Positions 1-8,356 of a DNA stretch of 23,182 nucleotides are shown piece after piece. Made by a program: the position numbers and the translations under genes. The stretch's first letter is position 1. The number at the start of each line of letters is the position of its first letter. The DNA is from a virus, in the IMG/VR virus record IMGVR_UViG_3300034190_000180, positions 1-23,182 of that record; one strand, given 5' to 3'. The notes below the pieces were generated by a model. That model was not told the DNA's origin. It did not search any database and saw only the letters and a program-made list of their open reading frames with translations.

Positions 1-2197
1 CAGGGTCAGCTTTAGGTTCTGACTTCATTGCTTTAGCAGTCTCACCATCAATAGCCGGGAGGTTATCACCTTGACCAGCAGGAGCCAGTGAAGGCACCGT
101 TCCACGATCAACAGCCACATCACGAGCAGTGGTGAGCGCAGCAGCACCTTCCGGTGTCTTTGCGTTTGCAATCGCTGCATCGAACCCTGCGATCTCAGAC
201 TGGATATCAGCGTTCTGACGAGCCTGATCTTCCAGTGCGTTAGCCTCACGTGTCTTGTTCATATCAGCAGCATCAAGCAGTGAGTCTGCTTTCTGTTTTT
301 GAGCGGCAATCAGAGCGGTTTCAGCTTTCGAGACACCTTCCATATCACCTCGCGCCGCTGCATCTGCTATAGCTTGTGTTTGAGCAGCTATCTCATTGTC
401 AGCGTTCAGGGTAACGTTGTTGTTCGCAAGAATATCAGTTCCAAGAACTTCAGGTGACGGGATTCCAGAACCAGTGTAGGGAGAATCACTACGACCAAGG
501 TTCGACAAATGATGAGCACGTTGTTCTTGGAGGAACTCATAACCAGGAGCATCGCGAGGCGTCGTCTGTAATTGCAAATTGATACGATCAAGCTCTTGTT
601 GACTATTATAATCTGCTTCCATGCGTGATTCAGCGTATTCCTGATATGCATTATAATTCGCATCAGGGTGTACAGGAGGTCTGCCTATCTCAGGAGGCAT
701 ATCCGCTGCCGAGGGCACTTCCGTAAGAGCAGGCACAGCTTGTGATACAATAGCCGTCTCAGCAGATGGTACAACAGGAACGTTGTCCGTTACGGGAACA
801 GGAGGAGGCACAGGTGAGCCTGTACGTCCAGCTTCAGTTTGTGCTAAGTCGTAGTCTCCAGGGATAGCAGCAAGACCACTGTTCGCACCTACTCGGTTCA
901 GCACATCCAGATGTGATTGGTTAGTGTAGATAGCAGGACTTGCGTTGATACGCTTCGTGTGCTGTTCTTGAGCTACGGGATGTAGTGAGTCCCAATAACC
1001 TTGTGCTCCTAAACCTGAGCGCTCGGCCATCACTTGAAACATAGGATCTTGGAAGACTGGGTTAGTACCAACTCTTTGAGCAGCAACTCCTTGCGGAATA
1101 AACCCTGGCGGAGTAGCAGCCGGCATCATGTCGGCTCCAGCGTCACCGTGGGCCGCACTTTGATCGCCGCTACCTTGAAGCATGTCAGTTGATTGACTGA
1201 AATCAAGTGCAGGCATGTCGAAGCTCGGTACACCGGAGTCGTCCGTAGGAGCACTTTGTGAACCATGAGAGCCTGGTATAGTCATACGGGCAACAGATGT
1301 ATCACCTGGAGACCAATCATTAGCACCTTGACCACGAGCTACAGCAGTCATGTACTTAGTGCCACTCGTTCCCCAGCCATCTTTTCCTATTACACCAGTG
1401 TCTAGAAATTTAAGAGCACCACCAGCACCTTGGTTGTGAGCGTACCCGAGGTACCGCTGCTGTTCAGCGGGATCCATATCACGATACTGGCTTGAAATCT
1501 GTTCCATAGTACGGTGGTTTACTTGTGTGAAAGCGTTGAACAAGCGCTCCTGTAGTTGAGGGTTCTTACGCACCTCTTCACGAGACGGAGTCTTTTCCAT
1601 ACCTAAGAATCTAGACGCATCTTTAATAGCCTCAGCGCCAAGCTGATACTTACCTACGTAATGGTTGTTGTATCCGCCATAGATCGAGTAGGGATCTTTA
1701 TGACCAGCAGACTCAATGCTAGCGATAGAGTTAGCATAATTGCCAAAACCTGATCCTGAGAACATATCAAACTCAGGGGCTGGAGGAGCTTGTGTGGTTG
1801 AAACTGCAGGAACTGCTGTTTGCTGTGGAACAATGGGAGCTGCTGCTTGCTGTGGAACAACGGGAGCTGTCGATTGAACTGCAGGAATTTGCTGAGGTAC
1901 AGGTGATTCATTCTGCTGACCAAATAAGCTTCCTAGAAAGTCAACCAGACCGCCAGCTGCAAGATACTGAACTTCAGCAGGCATAGGAGGAACTGAGTCA
2001 CCCCGTTGAGCCTGAACAGCTCGACCGTGGTTGTTCATTGCTTCAATTTGAGGACCATACATAGCAGTTGCCTCCTGATTAACTACGAACTCGTTTGGTG
2101 CTAACCATGCAGGAACTCTATCGTTGCCTACAGGCACGCCGGGGTGGTTAGATGGACTACCTTGTACGTAGTCTCCGCGGACTGGCTTATTATTCAT
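1..2197 (-). CDS. Large internal virion protein with transglycosylase-like domain (3' end outside window)
   Basis: The frame opens at ATG 2197, with AAGGAG seven bases upstream, and stays open for 732 codons to the window edge; no stop is present. Residues 28-55 hold VPAWLAPNEFVVNQEATAMY, like the 'apgEfVvn..A...yG' motif of phage tape-measure and core proteins. Residues about 100-140 are a Pro/Gln/Ala linker with a 27-bp repeat. Residues about 152-290 look like a lysozyme/lytic-transglycosylase fold: SIASIES with candidate catalytic E162, GGYNNHYVGKYQLG (174-187), and YAHNQGAGGALKF (252-264), matching the ES, GxxQ and A-x-N-x-G motifs of that superfamily. Residues after 300 are Pro-rich, then coiled coil. 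The likely role is local peptidoglycan opening and DNA ejection, as for T7 gp16; that is inference. Confidence 0.8.
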   Translation of the reverse strand, partial: MNNKPVRGDYVQGSPSNHPGVPVGNDRVPAWLAPNEFVVNQEATAMYGPQIEAMNNHGRAVQAQRGDSVPPMPAEVQYLAAGGLVDFLGSLFGQQNESPVPQQIPAVQSTAPVVPQQAAAPIVPQQTAVPAVSTTQAPPAPEFDMFSGSGFGNYANSIASIESAGHKDPYSIYGGYNNHYVGKYQLGAEAIKDASRFLGMEKTPSREEVRKNPQLQERLFNAFTQVNHRTMEQISSQYRDMDPAEQQRYLGYAHNQGAGGALKFLDTGVIGKDGWGTSGTKYMTAVARGQGANDWSPGDTSVARMTIPGSHGSQSAPTDDSGVPSFDMPALDFSQSTDMLQGSGDQSAAHGDAGADMMPAATPPGFIPQGVAAQRVGTNPVFQDPMFQVMAERSGLGAQGYWDSLHPVAQEQHTKRINASPAIYTNQSHLDVLNRVGANSGLAAIPGDYDLAQTEAGRTGSPVPPPVPVTDNVPVVPSAETAIVSQAVPALTEVPSAADMPPEIGRPPVHPDANYNAYQEYAESRMEADYNSQQELDRINLQLQTTPRDAPGYEFLQEQRAHHLSNLGRSDSPYTGSGIPSPEVLGTDILANNNVTLNADNEIAAQTQAIADAAARGDMEGVSKAETALIAAQKQKADSLLDAADMNKTREANALEDQARQNADIQSEIAGFDAAIANAKTPEGAAALTTARDVAVDRGTVPSLAPAGQGDNLPAIDGETAKAMKSEPKADP
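1814..1867. repeat. 27-bp tandem repeat, two copies
   Basis: Units 1814-1840 and 1841-1867 differ at two positions. They encode adjacent nine-residue copies, APVVPQQAA and APIVPQQTA, in a linker of the large internal virion protein just before its hydrolase-like domain. In frame, consistent with recent duplication. Confidence 0.8.
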
Positions 2198-2207
2198 GTG
2201 GGTCTCC

Positions 2208-2879
2208 TTACCTTGCAGACAAAGGAGTTTGAAAACCTGAGGCTGCTTCTGTGAGCTTTTGTTGTTGCTGCATCATCTTCATGCGATGAGCTTCTTCTTT
2301 ACGCTTCTGATCAGCATCAAAAGTAGCTTGTTTGAGAGCTAGCTTCTGCTGCTGTTCAGCATGCTTAAACGAGAGAGGCCCACCTGTTTGAGTAGGAGCC
2401 ATGTTTTGTTGTGGATCGTGAGCTGTCATAGTCTCAGACGGAACTCGACCACCTTGGTTGAAGAGACCGAATAGCTTAGCGGCGATCAAAGCAGGCACCG
2501 CAATAGGGGCCGCAGCAGCTAAACCGGCACCGGCTAAACCAGTACCTGCAGCGCCTGCAGCACCAGCAGCAAGTGGAGCAGCTCCAGCAGCAAGTGGAGC
2601 AGCAGCCACAGGAGCAGCCGTGGCAGCTAAACCAGCACCTGCAGTAAGTGGAGCCACAGCTGCAGCCGCAGGAGCAGCCGCAGCAGCAGCCGCAGGAGCA
2701 GCCGACGAGGTGATACCTAAGGCGTCCGTGACCATAGGCATGCCTTTCGTCATAGCTTTATTAATAACTTGATCCTTAACTTGCCCAACAAGTTTGTCAG
2801 TCTGTGAAGGCTGGAACTGAGCATGCCGGACAGGAGACATAGGTTGTGGTGCGTTCGGCATTAATGGACGAGCAACCAT
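2208..2879 (-). CDS. Ala-rich internal virion protein candidate
   Basis: A 223-residue protein in three parts: a Pro/Gln-rich start (about 1-30), a long Ala/Gly/Pro region (about 59-138) built from short repeats such as APLAAGA and ending in the hydrophobic VPALIAAKLFGLFNQGG, and a charged Gln/Lys coiled coil (about 170-212). The hydrophobic low-complexity centre could insert in a membrane, which would suit an ejection protein, but nothing proves this. ATG start with AGGAGG at the end of the previous gene. The next gene starts 10 bases past the stop. No enzyme motif seen. Confidence 0.65.
   Translation of the reverse strand: MVARPLMPNAPQPMSPVRHAQFQPSQTDKLVGQVKDQVINKAMTKGMPMVTDALGITSSAAPAAAAAAAPAAAAVAPLTAGAGLAATAAPVAAAPLAAGAAPLAAGAAGAAGTGLAGAGLAAAAPIAVPALIAAKLFGLFNQGGRVPSETMTAHDPQQNMAPTQTGGPLSFKHAEQQQKLALKQATFDADQKRKEEAHRMKMMQQQQKLTEAASGFQTPLSAR
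2563..2703. repeat. Short tandem repeats coding an Ala-rich region
   Basis: A 20-bp sequence at 2563-2582 recurs at 2584-2603 (21-bp period), and an 18-bp sequence GCAGCCGCAGGAGCAGCC at 2662-2679 recurs at 2686-2703. All lie inside the Ala-rich protein and keep its frame, so they look like in-frame slippage or duplication. Confidence 0.75.
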
Positions 2880-2880
2880 A

Positions 2881-3501
2881 TTACTTTCCTCCTGTTGAAT
2901 TAGTAGTCTGAGTAGATCCTACAGTGCCGGGGTTGATGAGACCAAACAAACGTTGAATGCCTTGATACTGAGCATCTAGTTCTGCTTGTGACTGGTCCTG
3001 CTGAGCTTGACCTGATTGAGCAAGGTTGTTGTAAGCGTTTAGACCCGCAGTGGCACCGCCCATCGCACTGTTACGTTGAGCATTGACTTCTGCTGCCGAC
3101 ATATCAGAAGCAATCTGGCCGGCGGCTCCAGCTGAAGCGGCTTGAGCACGTGCTCCACCGAGATTTCCTGTTTGAGAGAAAGCTCCTGATTGTTTTCCAA
3201 GAGCTCGAGTGACTTGATCGTCAATCTGTGGTTGGAGTTGTCCAGCTACTTGCCCGTACGCGTTAGCTCCGAAGATGCCTTGTCCCCGCTGCGCTTGATT
3301 GAATGTAGTGTTAGCATCTGCTGTGTTAGCTCGAATGCCGCCTGCTGCCGCGCTCTGGTCTGCATTGAGACCTGCTACGTTTTCAAGTGCACCACTGCCA
3401 TAAAGACCCGTGGCATCCTTTGCCGCACTTTCAAGATATGGCCGTGCCCAATCTGGGACACCACTATCTGTCGTTGATGTTTTATTACCGCCGCCGCCCA
3501 T
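2881..3501 (-). CDS. Small internal virion protein candidate
   Basis: About 206 residues, rich in Ala, Gly, Gln and Asn. It starts MGGGGNKTSTTDSGVPDWAR; the ATG at 3501 was preferred over a GTG at 3510 because AGGAGG lies eight bases upstream of it. Motifs VPDWARPYLE near the N terminus, NLGGARAQAASAGAAGQIA in the middle, and AELDAQYQGIQRLFGLINPG near the C terminus recur in small virion proteins of marine short-tailed phages. Largely helical, no signal peptide. It lies between the GNAT-like gene and two further ejection-protein candidates, so it is probably ejected with or lines the portal channel, like T7 gp14; this is inference. The next gene's ribosome site lies in its last codons. Confidence 0.68.
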   Translation of the reverse strand: MGGGGNKTSTTDSGVPDWARPYLESAAKDATGLYGSGALENVAGLNADQSAAAGGIRANTADANTTFNQAQRGQGIFGANAYGQVAGQLQPQIDDQVTRALGKQSGAFSQTGNLGGARAQAASAGAAGQIASDMSAAEVNAQRNSAMGGATAGLNAYNNLAQSGQAQQDQSQAELDAQYQGIQRLFGLINPGTVGSTQTTNSTGGK

Positions 3502-3925
3502 GTTGAGCACCTCCTAAATCTTTTGTAAGTATAGTATACGGTTCGCAGTAGCCGTGCTTTGATAAAACACGTTGCCATCCACGTCGTCCGTATATGTTGA
3601 CCTTCTCACAACCTTCTGACTCAGCAAACCTTTCAAAGAATCCTAAGACGTCAGGCCCTTCAGAGAACCAGTCCGGATGTGTTGTAGTTACGATTGCAAA
3701 GATCTTTGTAGCTTCACTCTGTTCAAACCTAGTGATGGCTACGCCTAAGATATCTCCGCTATCACTCTCATCCAACCAGCACTGAGCAGCACCGCCCAGA
3801 CATTGGATGAAAAGACCATATGAAGTTACAGTCCCAGAGCCGTGAAGAAGAGCCTCCTCGACCTGTGGTACAATTTCTGACCACCGCCGAGCAAGCGTAT
3901 CTCCTGACATTCTCTTTAAGTTCAT
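3485..3925 (-). CDS. GNAT-like virion-associated protein (T7 gp13-like position)
   Basis: A 146-residue protein with an acetyltransferase-like pattern: a central strand-turn-strand (CWLDESDSGDILGVAITRFE), a helix with DVLGFFERFAESEGCEKVNI, and the C-terminal block GRRGWQRVLSKHGYCEPYTI, which matches the last strand-helix of GNAT folds. The usual acetyl-CoA motif (Q/R-x-x-G-x-G/A) is not clear, so activity is doubtful. T7 gp13, a small protein needed for ejection-protein assembly, has a similar fold pattern and also precedes the internal core proteins, so a virion-assembly role fits. ATG start with GAGGA. Its last 17 bases overlap the next gene, whose AGGAGG site lies within its final codons. 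Confidence 0.68.
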   Translation of the reverse strand: MNLKRMSGDTLARRWSEIVPQVEEALLHGSGTVTSYGLFIQCLGGAAQCWLDESDSGDILGVAITRFEQSEATKIFAIVTTTHPDWFSEGPDVLGFFERFAESEGCEKVNIYGRRGWQRVLSKHGYCEPYTILTKDLGGAQHGRRR

Positions 3926-3966
3926 GTTGTTGTCCTCAGTTCTAATTTATGCCGATTGGATACCTG

Positions 3967-5190
3967 TTAAGTTATCGTTGCGGATGGTGTCAACGTACCA
4001 GTGATCTCTAAGTCTCCAGCGGCAGTAAGTTTCATCTTGTTTGTGCCAGATGTAGCAAAGTACAAAGACCCACCTGACTCTGTTATAGTCCAGTCACCAA
4101 AGTCTATGGTGGTTACGCCTAGAGTGCCCGTCATGTTGCTTCCGGTTTTTAATACGGAATGCTGGAGAGGTTCGTGCTCATCTTGACCAGTGGCTCTTAC
4201 CATTAACTCGCCTACAGTAGCGTGTGTGTGTACAACAAAAGCTACGGACTGAGCCATGTCTGATGTTGATGCAGGCTCCACGTTTGTGAGACCACCTGTG
4301 GTTACTGGATCAATCCACAAAACGTCTCCATCAGACCATGTCTCGCCATAAGGAGTGCCTGTCGTATCGATATGACGCACTTTACCAAACTGTGTAACTT
4401 TACCGTCTGTTCCGTTAGCAATCTCTTCTGTCGTAATGCCTATTAAGTATTTGGCGTTAGCTTGAACCGAGCCAACCATAGGCGTGACAAGTATTCTGCT
4501 TGAAGCACCTAATGTACCATTTGCCATTACTGGAACGCCTTCTGCTATCGTTACACCTGTGTTGTTCCTAACGTGCACGTGCATCTCTTGTCCCAGTTGT
4601 AGAACTGCACCGTTGTTGACTAAATCAAGTGTTTCTTCATCGACATTCCAAGTCAATTGACCCTGAGTACCGGTACCACCAGTTAGCTGTATCATATCTG
4701 CAGTGAGAGCAGTTACTCCGTCGATAGCGCCTGTCATAGTTCCGCCAGCGAGTGGCAGATACGTAGCTGTTAGAGTAGAAAAGTCATACAAAGCAACAGG
4801 AGTAGATCCAGTATCAGTTGTAGTAGCAAATGGTTCGATGGAATCATTGAATGTAATTTTAGAGTAGTAAACTGTGTCGGTACTTGTAGGGTCAATAGTC
4901 GGAGGAGTTTGAGACCAACCAGCCGTAACACCTGATACTGCCGCCGTAAACCATGTGAACGTTGCTGTAGGGGCAGGAGGAGGTAAGCTCACCGCAGGGT
5001 CAGTGTATAGAGTAACCTCTGCGTAATGAGCTGCGTCAATTCCGTCGGCGCCTGCAAGGCCAGTAGTACCGCCGAGTACTTCGATCTCATTGGATTCCGG
5101 CTTCAACTGAGTGTTGAGGGTCTGGGTTACTTGGTTCATCCAGCTGTCTAGCTCTGGCTTGCCAAGGTAAGGTGGTCTGACTAGTGGCAT
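3967..5190 (-). CDS. Tail fibre-like protein
   Basis: A 407-residue structural protein. It begins MPLVRPPYLGKPELDSWMNQ, followed by a Pro/Thr-rich section (about 60-130), the fibre repeat motif YLPLAGGTMTG (144-154), and a domain with DEETLDLVNNGAVLQLGQEM (184-203), common in phage fibres, where it often precedes a receptor-binding head. A second partial repeat (VLKTGSNMTGTLGVTTI, about 345-361) resembles the first. The C terminus is short and beta-rich (KMKLTAAGDLEITGTL). No hydrolase domain. The start overlaps the nozzle stop as TAATG, so it is co-translated with the nozzle and may attach to it. It is separate from the two spike/fibre genes upstream. Confidence 0.78.
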   Translation of the reverse strand: MPLVRPPYLGKPELDSWMNQVTQTLNTQLKPESNEIEVLGGTTGLAGADGIDAAHYAEVTLYTDPAVSLPPPAPTATFTWFTAAVSGVTAGWSQTPPTIDPTSTDTVYYSKITFNDSIEPFATTTDTGSTPVALYDFSTLTATYLPLAGGTMTGAIDGVTALTADMIQLTGGTGTQGQLTWNVDEETLDLVNNGAVLQLGQEMHVHVRNNTGVTIAEGVPVMANGTLGASSRILVTPMVGSVQANAKYLIGITTEEIANGTDGKVTQFGKVRHIDTTGTPYGETWSDGDVLWIDPVTTGGLTNVEPASTSDMAQSVAFVVHTHATVGELMVRATGQDEHEPLQHSVLKTGSNMTGTLGVTTIDFGDWTITESGGSLYFATSGTNKMKLTAAGDLEITGTLTPSATIT

Positions 5191-6959
5191 TACCTGCGCC
5201 CTCCTCGGTCAACTTCAAATTGCATGTTTGTTAGAGCGAAGCCAGCATCGGCATCTGCAGTATCAGCAGTGTGAGTGATGCGATAGTTTAGGTAACGACC
5301 TTGAGCTCTAAGATCCTGCTTATAGTCGGTAGAGATATCGAAGTCAGAAGTTACCAACTGACGATCTCCAGTAACTGTTGGGTCACGGTCATCACCAGGG
5401 GCATTCGATCCTACGATACTTGTCGCAAACGTTCCGTTACCTTCTACTACATACACAACAGACATTAAAGCGTCTGTCTCAAAGTCAGGAGCTACAGTCA
5501 TACGACGACGCTCAACATAAGATGAGGTAGCGTATCCTGAATCTACAGTCTTAACTGAAGTGCTATCAGTGATTAGTAGATTACCTGTCACACTTGTAAG
5601 AGAAAGAGGTGTAGTTCCGGAACGCTTAGTCCATAGATCTGAGCGGTAGTTGTACACATACATTAGAGCGACACCTGGTTTGTAGAACCACAGTTCATCG
5701 TACTTGTTAAACCGTTGGACTTTATATCCAGTGACGTCACGGAAGTTATTACGAACACGCCCAGCAGCAATGGAGTTAATAGATCCAGGATGACCTGAGA
5801 ACATGTATACATCGTCATCACTGACAACTACATGCTTACCGTCAATCTCCGCCACTGAATCGACAGAGGCAGCACCATAGTGAGTTGTTACTGTAGAGAC
5901 TTGGAATGGGATTTGACTATTGCCAGTCTGTTGAATCGCATGGATAGATGAGTCAGTATAGACATAGAGAATACCCTGAAGTTCTGCCATGTCACGGATT
6001 GTACCTGTGGATGACAGAAGAAACTCGTCAGCAGTGTTAGCACCTAAGTAGAACGGATTCCAATCTTTAGGGATCTGACCTGGAGCAGCTACGTTAGATG
6101 TACGAACTGTACCTACCATAGTGCGTCGGCCGTTCTCAACTAGGTTACCTGCTACAAGCAAGTTACCGTATGCCCGGATCACGCCGCATGTTACATCAAC
6201 AACTGGGTCAGAGATAGTAGCAACAGTGAATGTCGTACCACCAGTCCCAGCGGCGGGCGTGAATGAGAAACCCGTCGCACTTACACCACTGATGACTCCA
6301 ATACCTGTAAGAGTTCCACTAGGCACAATAGTGTACGTAGGCCCTGCTGTCACAGAGATCGTTACAGTTTCCGTTGTGATGGCTTCTGCGGCACTCCTCG
6401 GAGTGCTGGTAACTCGGATTGTAGCACCATCTTCGATAGTGGTTGTGATGCTCCGTGTGTTCCTAGCACCCCGGTGCTTGTATTCGATCTCAGTTGCCTC
6501 AACCGCGTATGAGTCCCAACCAGGCAAAGGAGCTAAGTTAGCTAAGTTATCCTGTAGGAACTGCGGAGTTGTAACTCCATTGTTCAGGATAAAGTGGAAG
6601 CCACCATTGAACTCAGTGTGCTGCCATTCTGCAGAAGCTGAAGTAGTCATAGTTCCGGTAGACACTACAGTGTCACGATCAGAGTTATACACATCAACAG
6701 TTGCTGTGGTGCCCGCTCCATGTACGACAACGTAACGCAAGCCAGCTGGAGAGTTCCATGATGCTACGTACAGAAGATTAGAGACTGCTGGAGTGAACGT
6801 TAACGCTGCTGATTCACCGGGGAATTTACGAACGGCTCCATCGAGGAATCGAACGTTAAGAGCATCGCTAAATGTGTTAGGTGGTAAGGCAGCACTCGGG
6901 GTATCTTCTACCAAACCGAATGCCGCGAGATCACCTACTGGTAGGATTTCAGTGGCCAT
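5190..6959 (-). CDS. Tail nozzle-like protein (beta-propeller, P22 gp10-like role)
   Basis: A 589-residue tail protein, probably the nozzle below the adaptor that closes the DNA channel. It starts MATEILPVGDLAAFGLVEDTP, then LPPNTFSDALNVRFLDGAVRKFPGE, a segment I associate with nozzle/packaged-DNA-stabilisation proteins of short-tailed phages. Repeated short blade-like blocks occur along the chain (FHFILNNGVTTPQFL, GILYVYTDSSIHAI, HVVVSDDDVYMFSG, DELWFYKPGVALMYVYNYRS), as in a beta-propeller. Residues about 190-250 (ATIRVTSTPRS... TFTVATI) look like an inserted Ig-like or fibre-type domain. It is separated from its usual neighbour, the adaptor gene, by fibres, lysis genes and the reductase. 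Start ATG with AGGAG. Assignment is from pattern, not a search. Confidence 0.68.
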   Translation of the reverse strand: MATEILPVGDLAAFGLVEDTPSAALPPNTFSDALNVRFLDGAVRKFPGESAALTFTPAVSNLLYVASWNSPAGLRYVVVHGAGTTATVDVYNSDRDTVVSTGTMTTSASAEWQHTEFNGGFHFILNNGVTTPQFLQDNLANLAPLPGWDSYAVEATEIEYKHRGARNTRSITTTIEDGATIRVTSTPRSAAEAITTETVTISVTAGPTYTIVPSGTLTGIGVISGVSATGFSFTPAAGTGGTTFTVATISDPVVDVTCGVIRAYGNLLVAGNLVENGRRTMVGTVRTSNVAAPGQIPKDWNPFYLGANTADEFLLSSTGTIRDMAELQGILYVYTDSSIHAIQQTGNSQIPFQVSTVTTHYGAASVDSVAEIDGKHVVVSDDDVYMFSGHPGSINSIAAGRVRNNFRDVTGYKVQRFNKYDELWFYKPGVALMYVYNYRSDLWTKRSGTTPLSLTSVTGNLLITDSTSVKTVDSGYATSSYVERRRMTVAPDFETDALMSVVYVVEGNGTFATSIVGSNAPGDDRDPTVTGDRQLVTSDFDISTDYKQDLRAQGRYLNYRITHTADTADADAGFALTNMQFEVDRGGRR

Positions 6960-6980
6960 TGCTCACTCCTTAGTTTTATG

Positions 6981-7898
6981 TTAAGAACACTCTCGTTGTC
7001 CTGTGGCTGCGTCGAAGTAGCAAGCTTGAGCTTCCTCTTCTACAACCTCTACTTCTTTCTCAACCTCATTGAGAATACCATAGCGCTTACCGGCCATGCG
7101 GAATGTAGTGCATCCCTTAGAGCCTTCACGCCAAGCAGTCTCATAGACGCTCTTAAACTGCTCATAGGTAACATCGTCGCCTACGTTGATAGTCTTTGAA
7201 CAAGCTGAGTCGATATAGTGCTGTGCCAGTGTAAGGACAGCGAGATGCTCATCTACAGATAGATCGTTAGCTTTACGGCCTTCAACTCCGCGTACATACG
7301 CGTAGTCTTCTACACGCTCAATACGAGGACCATCAAATGTTTGAATGGTACGGTCGTAGTAGTGCGAGAATACGGGCTCAATACCACCAGAGATATTATC
7401 AGCAACAAGCGAGATAGTTCCCGTTGGCGCGATAGATGTCAAGTGAGAGTTACGGATACCGTGCTCACGGATCTCGTTACGAACAGAGGCTGGAAGAGTG
7501 CGGATGAAGTTACCTTTCATGTACTCATCACGATACAAAGGGAATGCTCCCTTCTCTTTAGCCAACCGTGCGGATGCCCGATACGTGTTGTCACGAAGAC
7601 AAGCAAAGAGCTTCTCCATCCATTCCAAGAACTCAGGAGATCCATATGGATAACCAAGCATCTCGCCAGCGTTTGCTAGACCAGTAAAGCCAAGACCCAT
7701 TCGACGCTTGTTACGTGCTTCAGTTGCCTGTTCTTCAAGCGGATAGATTGTACGATCGATTACGTTATCCACAGCGCGCACAACGTGAGGGATGTCTTTC
7801 TTAAGTTGTGTAAAGTTAAATGTGTTGTCGTCACTCACATACTTAGTAGCATTGAATGAACCGAGGAGACATGCTCCGTAAGGCGGTAAGGGTTGTTC
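6981..7898 (-). CDS. Class II ribonucleotide reductase, exon 2
   Basis: Residues 265-569 of the spliced reductase. It begins E265-Q-P-L-P-P-Y-G-A-C-L-L-G-S-F-N, completing the active-site NPCGE motif. Next come MGLGFTGLANAGEML, the phosphate-binding loop PTGTISLVADNISGGIEP (about 422-439), SACSKTIN and the class II signature KGCTTFR (525-531). The C terminus has C557 and C568 (CYFDAATGQRECS), likely the redox pair that re-reduces the active site via thioredoxin-type donors. Translated alone from an internal GTG it would lack the active-site Glu, so it is an exon, not a gene. The total of 569 residues is a compact phage-type reductase. The nozzle gene follows 21 bases after the stop. Confidence 0.92.
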   Translation of the reverse strand, partial: EQPLPPYGACLLGSFNATKYVSDDNTFNFTQLKKDIPHVVRAVDNVIDRTIYPLEEQATEARNKRRMGLGFTGLANAGEMLGYPYGSPEFLEWMEKLFACLRDNTYRASARLAKEKGAFPLYRDEYMKGNFIRTLPASVRNEIREHGIRNSHLTSIAPTGTISLVADNISGGIEPVFSHYYDRTIQTFDGPRIERVEDYAYVRGVEGRKANDLSVDEHLAVLTLAQHYIDSACSKTINVGDDVTYEQFKSVYETAWREGSKGCTTFRMAGKRYGILNEVEKEVEVVEEEAQACYFDAATGQRECS

Positions 7899-7933
7899 CA
7901 GTCATGTTCAACAGAGTTCGTTATGCTCTGCCA

Positions 7934-7941
7934 GTGTAGGT
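7934..7941 (-). repeat. 3' arm of stem enclosing the intron endonuclease gene
   Basis: ACCTACAC (minus strand) complementary to GTGTAGGT at 8356-8349. Just downstream, CAGAG and CTCTG (about 7930-7908) can form a further small stem before the 3' splice site. Confidence 0.6.
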
Positions 7942-7945
7942 ATCG

Positions 7946-8326
7946 TTAGTTTATGTGTTCTTTGTTTGAGAATGTTTTGAGAGCGTGGCAATTTGCGCAT
8001 AGCACATCACACTTATCAATCTCCGCAAGGATCCGAACTCGGCTCCATGAGGGCTCGTACGCTCTACCGTTCCCATTTTTGGTCTTGGATGATGGATCTC
8101 GATGATCCAGTTGAAGTTGTGCTGGTATCACTGCTTTGAAGTCACAGTGTTTACAACCTTCTTTCATCTTGAATTCACCAACCCATCGTCGGGATTTAGC
8201 GCGATATTCTCTCGTCTTAGCGACGTCACATATTTTACAGCGAACGTTTTTGTCTTTACGCTTGCCGCCTCTATTACCAAACTCAGCAATAGGTTTAGTT
8301 TCTTTACAATCGATACATTGTTTCAT
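7946..8326 (-). CDS. Intron-encoded HNH homing endonuclease
   Basis: A 126-residue nuclease expected to cut intron-free alleles of the reductase gene and so spread the intron. The ATG at 8326 was chosen because GGAG lies eight bases upstream; a GTG at 8350 has no such site. Residues C4/C7 and C30/C33 form a zinc ribbon (CIDC...CKIC). C58/C61 (CKHC) begin the HNH domain, with LDHRDP (D74-H75) and the block CDVLCANCHALKT (C110, N112, C113, H114). The C-terminal NKEHIN ends 47 bases before the 3' splice site. Catalytic His and Asn are intact, so the protein looks active. Specificity for the N-P-C-G/E target is inference from location. Confidence 0.9.
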   Translation of the reverse strand: MKQCIDCKETKPIAEFGNRGGKRKDKNVRCKICDVAKTREYRAKSRRWVGEFKMKEGCKHCDFKAVIPAQLQLDHRDPSSKTKNGNGRAYEPSWSRVRILAEIDKCDVLCANCHALKTFSNKEHIN

Positions 8327-8348
8327 ATTGTGTTCTCCAAGTGGAGAC

Positions 8349-8356
8349 ACCTACAC
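8349..8356 (-). repeat. 5' arm of stem enclosing the intron endonuclease gene
   Basis: GTGTAGGT here (minus strand) is perfectly complementary to ACCTACAC at 7941-7934. Together they would close a stem that loops the endonuclease gene out of the folded intron, a common arrangement for group I introns carrying homing endonucleases. Confidence 0.6.

Noticed and set aside
6121-6735. Plus-strand open frame of about 204 codons
   Set aside because: It lies wholly opposite the nozzle gene, lacks a ribosome site, and its Val/Pro/Thr-rich composition is what the reverse of that gene produces.
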